Part shown: positions 52,175 through 60,426 of the stretch, piece after piece | How positions within the stretch are numbered: position 1 is the first letter of the stretch | Layout: each line of letters begins with the position of its first letter | Assembly: GCA_046346665.1 (NCBI GenBank) | Contig: JAXMHQ010000024.1 | Location: 20,584 to 84,583, forward strand | Origin: JAXMHQ01 sp046346665 | GTDB lineage: Bacteria; Verrucomicrobiota; Verrucomicrobiia; Limisphaerales; JAXMHQ01 | DNA length: 64,000 nucleotides | Reading direction: 5' to 3' | Notes under the pieces: generated by a model | Databases searched by the model: none | What the model saw: only the letters and a program-made list of their open reading frames with translations | What the model was told of the DNA's origin: nothing | Translations under genes and position numbers: made by a program

Positions 52175-53638
52175 ATGAAAGATAAAACCGTCTCCGTCCT
52201 CAGCCGGCGCAACTTCATCCGCCAGGCCGCCTGTGCGGCGCTCGGCACCGGCGCCCTGACCTCGGTGATCCGCGACCTGCGCTTCGTCAACGCCGCCATG
52301 GCCCAAAGCGCCGTCAGCGATTACAAGGCGCTCGTCTGCATCTTCCTGTCCGGCGGCAACGATTCCAACAACCTGATCATCCCGACCATCCAGTCCGAGT
52401 ACGACGGCTACGCCACCATCCGCTCGGACGTGCTGGCCATTCCGATCTCGGGCGCGCCGAATGTGGCGCTGCCGTTGTCGCCCCTGAACAGCGACGGTCA
52501 CAGCTACGGCTTGCACCCCGCCTGCCCGGAGCTCGCCACGCTGTTCCAGGAAAGCAAACTCGCGGTCCTGTTCAACACCGGCACCCTGGTCTATCCCATG
52601 ACCCGCGCGCAATACCAGTCGGGCATGCTCCAGAAACCGCCCCAGTTGTTCTCGCATTCCGACCAGGTGACGCAGTGGGAAACCTCGATTCCGGATCGCC
52701 CGCCGCTGACCGGCTGGGGCGGGCGCTGCGCCGACCTGCTCGCCGCCGCGCAGCCCACCGCCCCGATCTCGCTCTGCGTCACGATGAGCGGCGCCAACAC
52801 CTTCGAAGTCGGGAACATTGTTTCCCAGTATTCCGTGTCCACCTCCGGCGCCATCAACCTGTCCGGCCTCAGCGGCGCGCGCCTGCAGTCGCTCACCAAC
52901 ATCCTTGCCCTGCCCTATCCCAATCTCCAGGCCCAGGCCTACGCCGACGTCGGTGAACACGCCATCCAGACCGGCGGCCTCCTCAACGCCGCCATCACGC
53001 CCACCGCGTCCGCCGCCTACTGGACCACCCCGTTCCCCACCACCGTCACCTCCCCAACCGGCGGCACCCCGTTCAACTCCTACCTTGCTTCCCAACTCCG
53101 CATGGTCGCCCGGCTCATCGAAGCCGGCAGCCGCAGCGCGCTCAGCGGCGGGTTCGGCATGAAACGCCAGATCTTCTTCTGCCAGGTGGGCGGATACGAC
53201 CTGCACTCCGGCCAGACGCCCGGCCCCGGCCAGACCACCGTCGGTTCCCACGCCAATCTCCTGGCCGAACTCAGCCAGTGCCTGTACGCCTTCCAGCGCG
53301 GGATGGAACAACTCGGGCTTTCCAACAACGTCACCGCATTCACGTCCAGCGATTTCGGCCGCACCTTCCCCTGCAACGGCGAAGGCAGCGACCACGGCTG
53401 GGGCAGCCATCACCTCATCCTCGGCGGCGCCGTCAACGGCCGCCGCACCTACGGCAAATTCCCCACGCTCGCCATCAACGGCCCCGACGACACCAGCACC
53501 GGCCGCTGGATCCCCACCACCGCCATCGACCAGTATTTCGCCACGCTCGCCTCCTGGTTCGGCGTCGATTCCGGCAACCTCGCCACCGTGTTTCCAAACC
53601 TCGGCCGCTTTTCCACGCCCAACCTGGGTTTCGTATGA
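52175..53638 (+). CDS. Tat-exported DUF1501 protein
   Basis: A 487-residue protein with a twin-arginine leader (SRRNFIRQAACAALGTGAL) and a DUF1501 domain: FLSGGNDSNNLIIP at the start, SHSDQVTQWETS, and the C-terminal SSDFGRTFPCNGEGSDHGWGSHH, with an alkaline-phosphatase-like or sulfatase-like metal pattern suggested for the family. Catalytic role unproven. Translated 6 bases after DUF1800 and overlapping the next gene (ATGA), so the three genes form one operon. Confidence 0.9.
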   Translation: MKDKTVSVLSRRNFIRQAACAALGTGALTSVIRDLRFVNAAMAQSAVSDYKALVCIFLSGGNDSNNLIIPTIQSEYDGYATIRSDVLAIPISGAPNVALPLSPLNSDGHSYGLHPACPELATLFQESKLAVLFNTGTLVYPMTRAQYQSGMLQKPPQLFSHSDQVTQWETSIPDRPPLTGWGGRCADLLAAAQPTAPISLCVTMSGANTFEVGNIVSQYSVSTSGAINLSGLSGARLQSLTNILALPYPNLQAQAYADVGEHAIQTGGLLNAAITPTASAAYWTTPFPTTVTSPTGGTPFNSYLASQLRMVARLIEAGSRSALSGGFGMKRQIFFCQVGGYDLHSGQTPGPGQTTVGSHANLLAELSQCLYAFQRGMEQLGLSNNVTAFTSSDFGRTFPCNGEGSDHGWGSHHLILGGAVNGRRTYGKFPTLAINGPDDTSTGRWIPTTAIDQYFATLASWFGVDSGNLATVFPNLGRFSTPNLGFV

Positions 53639-54201
53639 AATCGCCCTGGCTCATTCCAGGCCTCGCCGCCCTCGCCGTCGCGCTTTCGTGCTGGCTGCTG
53701 CATCCCCCCGCGCCCGCGCCCCTGCCCGCCCGTGCCCGCCAGCCCCAGGCCGGAATCACCCCCGCTCTCTCGTCCCAGCCCGCACAGGCACCCATCGACG
53801 CAACCGCGTCCGGCCCGCACACACCGGACGCGGTTCGCGTCGACAACCCCGATCCCGCGCCCGTCGCACGCACCGCCGCCTCACCTGTATTGGACACCTC
53901 GTTGCCCGTGCCGGTGGTCATGGAAAATGTCCGGACGGTCTTTCACAGCTACAGCTCCCGCTTCGGCGGCAATCCCGTCGGCACAAACCCCGAAATCACC
54001 GCCGCCCTCAATGGCCAGAACCCGGGCCGCACCGTGTTCCTGGACCCCGCGGCCGGCCTGCGCATCAACGCCAGCGGAGAACTCGTCGATCCCTGGGGCA
54101 CCCCGTTCTTCTTCCACCAACTCTCCCGCAACGTCATGGAAATCCGCTCCGCCGGCCCCGACGGCAAAATGTGGACCGCGGATGACGTGGTCCTGAAGTA
54201 A
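53635..54201 (+). CDS. GspG-like pseudopilin C-domain protein without a prepilin leader
   Basis: A 188-residue protein with an N-terminal hydrophobic helix (PWLIPGLAALAVALSCWLL), a Pro/Ala-rich linker to about residue 85, and a C-terminal domain that reads as the major type II pseudopilin GspG end: LVDPWGTPFFFHQ and RSAGPDGKMWTADDV, whose Ser/Asp residues form the GspG calcium site. It lacks the G|FTLIE cleavage motif, so it is not a true pseudopilin; it is membrane-anchored. ATGA overlap with DUF1501. Similar genes accompany DUF1800/DUF1501 pairs in verrucomicrobia, suggesting a fixed three-gene unit. Confidence 0.8.
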   Translation: MKSPWLIPGLAALAVALSCWLLHPPAPAPLPARARQPQAGITPALSSQPAQAPIDATASGPHTPDAVRVDNPDPAPVARTAASPVLDTSLPVPVVMENVRTVFHSYSSRFGGNPVGTNPEITAALNGQNPGRTVFLDPAAGLRINASGELVDPWGTPFFFHQLSRNVMEIRSAGPDGKMWTADDVVLK

Positions 54202-54219
54202 CCCGCGGGAACCTGACTC

Positions 54220-54347
54220 GGTGGGGCGAGACTCCGTCGAGCCCTGGAAAGGGCTGGAGTGATGGAGTAATGGAGTTCTGGAGTATTGAAAGGGTCGCCG
54301 CGGGCGCTCCGCGGTCTTTTCCAACACTCCAAAACTCCGGGACTCCA
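54220..54347. repeat. Single arm plus inverted degenerate tandem repeats
   Basis: At 54220-54245 is one arm of the GAGACTCCGTCGAGCCC family without its partner. Then GGAGTGATGGAGTAATGGAG-type tandem units (54255-54288), a GC-rich spacer and inverted units CCAACACTCCAAAACTCC (54321-54347). It looks like a decayed copy of the 43002 element, between the GspG-like gene and the cytochrome gene. Confidence 0.75.
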
Positions 54348-54443
54348 CCACCCCGTTTCCTGGCCTGGCCTGGCCTCGCCACTGTCTCTATGAAACCTTT
54401 TGACGCTTGGAGCGTCTTATGGATAATGCAGCTCATCCAATTT

Positions 54444-54854
54444 ATGAACAAACGTGTTGTCTCCCTTGTGACGGTTTTGGCGGCGCTGCCGGTTGCCGCA
54501 TTGGCGAAGGATGTGGATGCCTCCAAGCTTCCCCCGGCTTCGACGAAATCGAACGTCACCTATGCCGCCGACATCAAGCCGATCCTGGACGTTTCCTGCG
54601 TGAAATGTCACAGCGGTGAAAAACCCAAGGGCCGCCTTTCGCTCACCTCGCTGGAAGGCATCCTCAAGGGCGGGCACGACGGCAAAGTGGTCGAACCCGG
54701 CAACAGCGCCTCCAGCATGATGGTTCAAAGCATTGCGCACCTGGGCGACCAGGACGACTGGATGCCGCCGCTGCACAACAAGGCCGGCATCGGACCGCTC
54801 ACCAAAGACCAGATCGGCCTGATCCGCGCCTGGATCGACCAGGGAGCCAAGTAA
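54444..54854 (+). CDS. Small exported c-type cytochrome (planctomycete-type)
   Basis: A 136-residue protein with signal peptide MNKRVVSLVTVLAALPVAALA and one haem c motif, Cys52-x-x-Cys55-His56 (SCVKCHSG), in a sequence typical of the 'PSD1/planctomycete cytochrome c' domain (IKPILDVSCVKCHSGEKPKGRLSL ... LIRAWIDQGAK). The likely sixth ligand is the Met in DDWMPP. It probably carries electrons in the periplasm. It follows the DUF1800/DUF1501 set, often co-occurring with such cytochromes, but a repeat separates them. I start at ATG 54444; the longer upstream frame is repeat-derived. Confidence 0.88.
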   Translation: MNKRVVSLVTVLAALPVAALAKDVDASKLPPASTKSNVTYAADIKPILDVSCVKCHSGEKPKGRLSLTSLEGILKGGHDGKVVEPGNSASSMMVQSIAHLGDQDDWMPPLHNKAGIGPLTKDQIGLIRAWIDQGAK

Positions 54855-54865
54855 GGATTTGAGTC

Positions 54866-54926
54866 AGGGCCGGCGCGGACGTCGGCCCTCCCGAATCTAC
54901 GGGAGGGACGCCGTCCCCGGCGTCCC
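54866..54926. repeat. Three interlocking hairpins between convergent genes
   Basis: Stem AGGGCCG/CGGCCCT (54866-54872 with 54883-54889), stem CCCTCCCG/CGGGAGGG (54886-54893 with 54900-54907) and stem GGGACGCCG/CGGCGTCCC (54905-54913 with 54918-54926, TCCC loop). They overlap, so they are alternative folds. It lies between the convergent cytochrome and dnaG stops and may end transcription from both sides. Confidence 0.8.
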
Positions 54927-54931
54927 ACTCT

Positions 54932-56737
54932 TCACATAGCCGGAGAAATCGGCGTCGACTTCATCTGCCGCAATTCCTGCTGGCGCCGCAAAAATCCGAT
55001 CCTGGCCTCGTCGTCCACTTCCGGCTGCTGCATCTGCCGCAACACGTCCTGCATCTCGCGGTCGATGTGCTGGTTCCTCAGGCGCAGCGCAATGTCCGCC
55101 GCCTGCTGCGACGGATTCGGTATCGGACGCTGTTCGGCCACCGCCTCGGTCAACAGGCTCTGCATCCCGAGATCGGATATCTCATCCAGGAACGGCGCCA
55201 GTCCGCGCCAGGACTGGTCCCTGTGCGCCTGCAGCCTCAACCGCACCATCTCCCGCACTTGAACATGACGGATCCAGTCCGCCGAAAGATTCCCGGCGAA
55301 CCATTCCGCAAGGTCCTCGTGCAGGAACATCAGTTTCAACAGCCAATATTCCTGGGCACCGGGTTTCTCGACCGGCGGTACGTCTTCTTCTTCCGGCTCC
55401 CCCGATTCCGGCCCGGCCGGCGCACCCCGGCCACGGCCGATCTTGCCGAATTCGATCCGGACCGACTCCGGGTTCACGCCGAGCCGGAGCGCGGTTTTCT
55501 GCGCATATTTGTCGATCAGCACCGCGTTGCCCGTTTTCAACACGGCCTCGCCCATCGCCCGGAGCACCGCCTGTCGGCCCTTGTCGCCGGACGTGTTCTC
55601 GCTCGCACACAGCCGGTCCAGGTAATAATCGAAAAATCCCGCGGCGCCATCGATCAGTTTCCGGAACGCATCCGCCCCGTTGGCCTTGATGAAGCTGTCG
55701 GGATCATGCGGGCGCGGCACGACGGCGACACGCACGGCCAGGCCGGAGGCCAGCAGGTGGTCGAGCGATCGGACGGCGGCGTTTTGTCCGGCTTCATCGC
55801 TATCAAAGCACAACACGACCTCTTCGGCGTAACGTTTGAGAATGCGGGCGTGGTCGGCGGTGAAGGCGGTGCCCTGCGGGGCGACGATGTTCTGCACGCC
55901 GCCCATGAAGCAGGCGATGAGATCGAGCTGGCCTTCGCACACGATGGCGACGCCCGCGTCCAGCAGCGCGCGCTTGGATTTGTCGAGCCCGAAGAACACC
56001 TTGCTCTTGGTAAAGATGGGCGTTTCCGGCGAATTGACATACTTCGCCGTTTTCTCGTCGCCCGACAGAATCCGCCCGCTGAACCCGATCACGCGGCCCT
56101 GCTCGTCGCAGATGGGGAACATGAGCCGCCCGCGGAATCGATCGTAGAAATGGTCGGCGCCTTCCTTGCGGAGAATGAGCCCGGCGCGTTCGACGAGGGC
56201 GAGATCGTGCTGCTTGCTGCGGGCCCAGTTGACGGTGTCATCCCAAAGATCGGGCGCGTAACCGAGCCGGAACAGCCGGACGGCTTCGTCGGACACGCCG
56301 CGTTTGGCGAGGTAATCGCGGGCCACCTGGCCGGAGGCCTCGGACTGGAGCGCGGACTGCCAGCGTTGCGTGATCTGTTCGTGGATCTGGAGCAGCGAGT
56401 CCTTGAGGTGGCGCGACTGGGCTTCGCCGGGGGCCTGGTCGAATTCGAGGGTGATGTGGGCGCGGTCGGCGAGCCGCTTGACGGCTTCGACGAAATCGAC
56501 GCTTTCGTATTCGCGGATGAACGTGAACACGTCGCCGCCCTTGTGGCAGCCAAAGCAATGAAAGATCTGGCGCTGCGGATTGACGTTGAAGCTGGGGGAC
56601 TTCTCCTTGTGAAACGGGCACAGCGCGACGAAGTTGGCGCCGGCGCGCTTGAGGGGAATGGCAGCCCCGATCACGTCGACGATGTCGCTTGCGGCGCGAA
56701 TCTGTTCGAGCGTTGAGGGAGAAAAGAAGCCGGCCAT
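54932..56737 (-). CDS. dnaG: DNA primase
   Basis: A 601-residue primase. The CHC2 zinc finger is CPFHKEKSPSF ... HCFGCHKGGDVF (about residues 35-66). The RNA-polymerase core has SGRILSG and the TOPRIM motifs ending in CEGQLDL and FDSDEAGQN. A long C-terminal helical part (from about 430) should bind DnaB helicase. It makes RNA primers at the replication fork. The start MAGFFSPST at 56737 fits the family; a second in-frame ATG at 56758 adds 7 residues. It is 38 bases downstream of cvpA on the minus strand, with a TPR lipoprotein farther up, not the rpsU-dnaG-rpoD arrangement of many bacteria. Confidence 0.97.
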   Translation of the reverse strand: MAGFFSPSTLEQIRAASDIVDVIGAAIPLKRAGANFVALCPFHKEKSPSFNVNPQRQIFHCFGCHKGGDVFTFIREYESVDFVEAVKRLADRAHITLEFDQAPGEAQSRHLKDSLLQIHEQITQRWQSALQSEASGQVARDYLAKRGVSDEAVRLFRLGYAPDLWDDTVNWARSKQHDLALVERAGLILRKEGADHFYDRFRGRLMFPICDEQGRVIGFSGRILSGDEKTAKYVNSPETPIFTKSKVFFGLDKSKRALLDAGVAIVCEGQLDLIACFMGGVQNIVAPQGTAFTADHARILKRYAEEVVLCFDSDEAGQNAAVRSLDHLLASGLAVRVAVVPRPHDPDSFIKANGADAFRKLIDGAAGFFDYYLDRLCASENTSGDKGRQAVLRAMGEAVLKTGNAVLIDKYAQKTALRLGVNPESVRIEFGKIGRGRGAPAGPESGEPEEEDVPPVEKPGAQEYWLLKLMFLHEDLAEWFAGNLSADWIRHVQVREMVRLRLQAHRDQSWRGLAPFLDEISDLGMQSLLTEAVAEQRPIPNPSQQAADIALRLRNQHIDREMQDVLRQMQQPEVDDEARIGFLRRQQELRQMKSTPISPAM

Positions 56738-56775
56738 GCAATTATCAACGGGCGCCATCGGGCGCGCCGTGATAA

Positions 56776-57390
56776 TTACAGTTCAACTTCTTTGCGTTTC
56801 AATTCTTTTTTCTCCGGCGTGGTGGATTTGATCAGGAGAAATCCGAGATTCTGCTTGATCCAGGAGCCGGAGAGGGAACTGATGAAGACCTGCGATTGGA
56901 CCGTGTAGAGTTTCGGGAAGAAATTGCTGCCGTACATGTCGTTCTGATACTTGATGTCCTTCTGGATCTCGGACTGGTTGTAATTCCGGGCGTTGAGCAG
57001 CGCGAGAGCGGCAACCAGCATGCAGGCGAACCGAACCATTCCCGCCATCATGCCGAGATAAAATTCCGTGCGGCCGAACGCGTCGGCGCTGACCACCTTC
57101 TCGCCCGTCACCTTCTTCAACAACGCAAACACCGCCGTGATCGCCAGGGCGACACCCAGATAAGCCATGATGTAACCGGAAAGCGTGTTGAACACCGACG
57201 TCGGAGACGCAATCGCCGTCCCAATGGGCTGGTAAAGAAACGCGCAACCGAAGGCGATCGCGAGCCATTTCAGGACGCTCATGAGTTCCTCGGACATTCC
57301 ATGCTTGCGCCCGCGGCTGAGTCCCACCAGCAGGACCACCACCACCAACAAATCGAACCAATTGCAGGGGAGCTTGTTAAGGTTGTTCAT
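56776..57390 (-). CDS. cvpA: CvpA-family membrane protein
   Basis: A 204-residue integral membrane protein with about four helices: residues 12-27 (LLVVVVLLVGLSRGRKHGM), 36-56, 70-92 and 108-128. The N-terminal pattern WFDLLVVVVLLVGLSRGRKHG matches CvpA, first known from colicin V production. Its biochemical role is unclear. It probably shares a transcript with dnaG. The C-terminal third is polar and probably outside the bilayer. Confidence 0.75.
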   Translation of the reverse strand: MNNLNKLPCNWFDLLVVVVLLVGLSRGRKHGMSEELMSVLKWLAIAFGCAFLYQPIGTAIASPTSVFNTLSGYIMAYLGVALAITAVFALLKKVTGEKVVSADAFGRTEFYLGMMAGMVRFACMLVAALALLNARNYNQSEIQKDIKYQNDMYGSNFFPKLYTVQSQVFISSLSGSWIKQNLGFLLIKSTTPEKKELKRKEVEL

Positions 57391-57466
57391 GTCGCTGTCC
57401 TGATGATTGTTCAGAATGGCTTTCCGCCATTATTTAAACCCTTCAGGCAGCGAAATGTGTGCCAGA

Positions 57467-59146
57467 TCAACCCGGGTGGGCCACCAGCCAGTCCCGGATG
57501 GCCGGGGCCTGGGGATTTCGCGGAGCGATTTCGATAACCCTGGCGTAATGCACCCGGGCGCGCTTCGGCAGGTTCAATTGCTGGACACAAATGTTGCCCA
57601 ATGCCAGGTGACCCCGCACATCGGACGGAAACTGGCCGGTCATCCAGGTCAGTTGTTCCACCGCGTCGGCAAGGTAATTCGCCTGCTTCAACGTGAGCGC
57701 AAAATTATAGCGCGCGTCGGCCGAATCCGGCCGCAACGCCAGCGCGTTCTCATACGCCAACAGCGCCTGCGGCAAATCGCCCGCCGCCGTCGCAACAATT
57801 CCCTGGTTGTAAAACGCGTCGAAATTCGACGGATCGAGCTTCGCCGCCTTGCTGTAATCGGCCGCCGCCTCCGAAAATTTCCCTGCCTGTTGCGCCTGCA
57901 ACCCGCTTGCAAACAACCGCGCCGCACCCGCCGCGTCCCCCGGCGCATGCGATCCCAATTCATTGAACCGGTATCGCGGATACGGCTTGAGCTGCGCCGC
58001 CACGTCGGAATCCAGATTCACCCGCACCACCGCGCCTCCCGCCGCCGCCGGCTTCGATCCGCCCCCGAACCAGCGCGTTGGATTGAGCCGCGAGAAAAAT
58101 CCGGGTTTCTCCGCAGCCGCCGGCTCCGCAGTTGCCGCAGGCTTCGATGCCGCGGTGTCGGTTGGCGCAGCGACAGGAACGCTGGACGGCCCCGCCGGCG
58201 GCGCGGGACGTTCGGGCTCCGGCTTCGCCGGGGCGCCCGCGGTTTTCTGAACCGCGGTTTCGGAATGGCGTGGCGCGGCGGGTTTGGCCGGAGTCGATCC
58301 GGCGGGTGCCGGGCTTTCCTGTTCGAGCGAACGAACGAGCGCGGCGACCGGGGCGGCTTCGGCGGCGGAAATGGGTTGCGCGAGGTATTCCTTGTATTTC
58401 TGCAAAGCGAGCCGGCGATCATCAAGATATTCCTGGGCAACGATGGCAAGATTGAGAAGCGCCGGGGCGTAATTCGGCTGCCGCTTCAACGCGGCGGAAA
58501 AACAAAGGGCGGCTTCGTGCGGACGATTGCGCTGGAGCTGGATCAGGCCGAGCCCGTTGAGCGCCTCCGGGTTTTGCGGGCTGAGGCGAAGGGCCTCGTC
58601 GAAGCTCGCCTGGGCGGCCGCGAGCTCCGCCGCGCGGGCGCTCAGCGCCGCGGGCTTGTTCGAACGCGGCTCGGCGTCAGCCATCCGGAGTTGCGCAGTC
58701 CCCAGCTTGAGCCAGCCATCGGGCGAATTCTTGCGAAGCGCGGTGAACGTGATGAGCTCGGCGCGCGCGGCGTCCGGCTTGTTCTGGTCCAGCCAAAGAC
58801 AGCCGAGATTGTAATGCGCCTCTGCAAGATCATGGTTCAACGTCAAGGCGTATTGATAAGCGCGGACGGCGTTGGTCGCCTCCCCTGAAAGCTGGTACGC
58901 CAGGCCGAGATACTGCCACGCCAGCGCGTTCGTGCCGAGCGACGCCGTCGACAACCGGAGCTGCTCGACCGCTTCGGAATACTTCCCCTGCTCGATCAGC
59001 CGAATCCCGCGCTTGAGCATGCCGGGACCCGACGGCGAACAGCCCGCCACCAGCAGCGCCAGCGCGGCGAGCACGCAGATCCATCCGCGGAAAACGGCGC
59101 CGGCCGGGCCCTGCGGCAGCGCGGTCCGCCCGGCTCGATTTTTCAT
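57467..59146 (-). CDS. TPR-repeat lipoprotein
   Basis: A 559-residue lipoprotein: lipobox LVAGC with Cys36 after MKNRAGRTALPQGP. Residues 50-290 and 420-550 are tetratricopeptide repeats (for example GKYSEAVEQLRLS, AWQYLGLAYQLSGEATNAVRAYQYAL, LDPSNFDAFYNQGI), separated by a Pro/Ala-rich linker (about 300-420). TPR lipoproteins scaffold envelope or secretion complexes; which one is unknown. It is the first gene of the minus-strand run leading to cvpA and dnaG (77 bases from cvpA). Confidence 0.88.
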   Translation of the reverse strand: MKNRAGRTALPQGPAGAVFRGWICVLAALALLVAGCSPSGPGMLKRGIRLIEQGKYSEAVEQLRLSTASLGTNALAWQYLGLAYQLSGEATNAVRAYQYALTLNHDLAEAHYNLGCLWLDQNKPDAARAELITFTALRKNSPDGWLKLGTAQLRMADAEPRSNKPAALSARAAELAAAQASFDEALRLSPQNPEALNGLGLIQLQRNRPHEAALCFSAALKRQPNYAPALLNLAIVAQEYLDDRRLALQKYKEYLAQPISAAEAAPVAALVRSLEQESPAPAGSTPAKPAAPRHSETAVQKTAGAPAKPEPERPAPPAGPSSVPVAAPTDTAASKPAATAEPAAAEKPGFFSRLNPTRWFGGGSKPAAAGGAVVRVNLDSDVAAQLKPYPRYRFNELGSHAPGDAAGAARLFASGLQAQQAGKFSEAAADYSKAAKLDPSNFDAFYNQGIVATAAGDLPQALLAYENALALRPDSADARYNFALTLKQANYLADAVEQLTWMTGQFPSDVRGHLALGNICVQQLNLPKRARVHYARVIEIAPRNPQAPAIRDWLVAHPG

Positions 59147-59215
59147 GGTCAACATCGGCGTTCGTGGTACCATCCGCGCCCTGACGTGTCAAGAAACGCA
59201 CCGATAAGAAGCGAA

Positions 59216-59310
59216 GGCAGAATGCAGAATGCAGAATGCAGAAAACTGCGGAACGACGAGCCCGCCCCGCAGCCACCCTTTTTTCTGCATTCTGCATTCT
59301 GCCTTCTGCC
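59216..59310. repeat. Inverted tandem GCAGAAT repeat overlapping a gene start
   Basis: Units of GCAGAAT (three copies, from 59218) are mirrored by inverted TTCTGCA units at about 59283-59310. Long complementary runs could pair over a ~40-base spacer. It covers the first 30 codons of the DUF362 gene and encodes MQNAECRK from one side and HSAFCLLP from the other. Confidence 0.9.
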
Positions 59311-60352
59311 TTGGCGGCGGCTCTTGCAATCCCTCGTTGCAGCCCTCTGCCTGCCCACCGCCGCCACAGTCGCCGCCGCCTCGAGCCCCTTCTCGCCCCC
59401 CGGCTCCATCGTCGTCATCGCCTCCGATCCCAGGGCAACCGACGCCTTCCAACCGCAGCCGGCCGTGGTCCAGTCGATGCTCGACCGCGCGCTGACAAAC
59501 CTGACGGGCTGCGCCACCGTGAAAGCCGCATGGCTCAGCCTCGTCTCCACCCAGGACGTCGTCGGCATCAAGGTGTTTTCCGAACCCGGCCCGAACAGCG
59601 GGACTCGCCCCGCCGTCGTCGCCGCCGTCGTCCACGGGCTGCTCGCAGCCGGCATTCCCACGAACCACATTATTCTCTGGGACAAGAGGCAAATCGATCT
59701 CCGCCTCGGCGGCTACACTGATCTCGCCCGGCAGCTCGGCGTGCGCGCCGCCGGCAGCATGGAATCCGGCTACGACGACACCAACTTCTACGCGACACCC
59801 TTCCTGGGTAACCTGGTCTGGGGCGACCACGAATTCGGCCACAAAGGCGAAAACCTCGGGCGCAAATCCTTCGTCTCCATGCTCGTCAGCCGGCAGATGA
59901 CGAAAATCATCAACATCACCCCGCTGATGAACCATAACGAGGCCGGCGTCTGCGGCAACCTGTTCAGCCTCGCCATGGGCAGCGTGGACAACACCACCCG
60001 GTTCGAAGGCGATCCCGGCCGCCTGGCGACCGCCGTGCCGGAGATCTACGCCCTGCCCTCCTTGAGCGACCGTGTCGCCTTAAGCATTGTCGACGCGCTG
60101 ATCTGCCAGTACGAAGGCGAAGAGCGAAGCCTGCTCCATTATTCCGCCATGCTGAATGAACTGCGACTCAGCCGGGACCCGGTCGCCCTGGATTTCCTCT
60201 CGCTCCAGGAACTCGCCCACCAGCGCCTGATCAATGCCGCCCCCGCCAGCCGCACCAACATGGACCTCATCCAGAACGCCGCCCTCCTCGAACTCGGCAC
60301 CGCCGACCCTAACCGTATCAGCATCCACCGGCTGCCCGCCCAAGCCCCGTAG
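59222..60352 (+). CDS. Exported DUF362 protein
   Basis: A 376-residue protein of the DUF362 family (SIVVIASDPRATD, GIKVFSEPGPNSGTRPAVV ... SIVDALICQYEG). Many DUF362 proteins carry 4Fe-4S clusters, but no CX2CX2C set is visible, so this one may not. A signal-like helix (LLQSLVAALCLPTAATVAAAS) lies at residues 40-60, unusually far in. The first ~30 codons are a hairpin repeat, so the true start may be lost and the GTG at 59186 or ATG at 59222 used by default. Function unknown. Confidence 0.75.
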   Translation: MQNAECRKLRNDEPAPQPPFFLHSAFCLLPWRRLLQSLVAALCLPTAATVAAASSPFSPPGSIVVIASDPRATDAFQPQPAVVQSMLDRALTNLTGCATVKAAWLSLVSTQDVVGIKVFSEPGPNSGTRPAVVAAVVHGLLAAGIPTNHIILWDKRQIDLRLGGYTDLARQLGVRAAGSMESGYDDTNFYATPFLGNLVWGDHEFGHKGENLGRKSFVSMLVSRQMTKIINITPLMNHNEAGVCGNLFSLAMGSVDNTTRFEGDPGRLATAVPEIYALPSLSDRVALSIVDALICQYEGEERSLLHYSAMLNELRLSRDPVALDFLSLQELAHQRLINAAPASRTNMDLIQNAALLELGTADPNRISIHRLPAQAP

Positions 60353-60391
60353 CCGCACTCAGGACGCCCCATCCTGCCGCACAGCCGGGAC

Positions 60392-60417
60392 AGGGCTCGA
60401 CAGAGTCTCGCCCCGCC
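60392..60417. repeat. Solo arm of the GAGACTCCGTCGAGCCC family
   Basis: The right-hand arm form AGGGCTCGACAGAGTCTCGC (plus CCCGCC) without its partner, in the 74-base convergent gap between the DUF362 gene and the GH5 gene. It is close to the copies at 37880 and 43140. Confidence 0.75.
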
Positions 60418-60426
60418 TGAACACGG

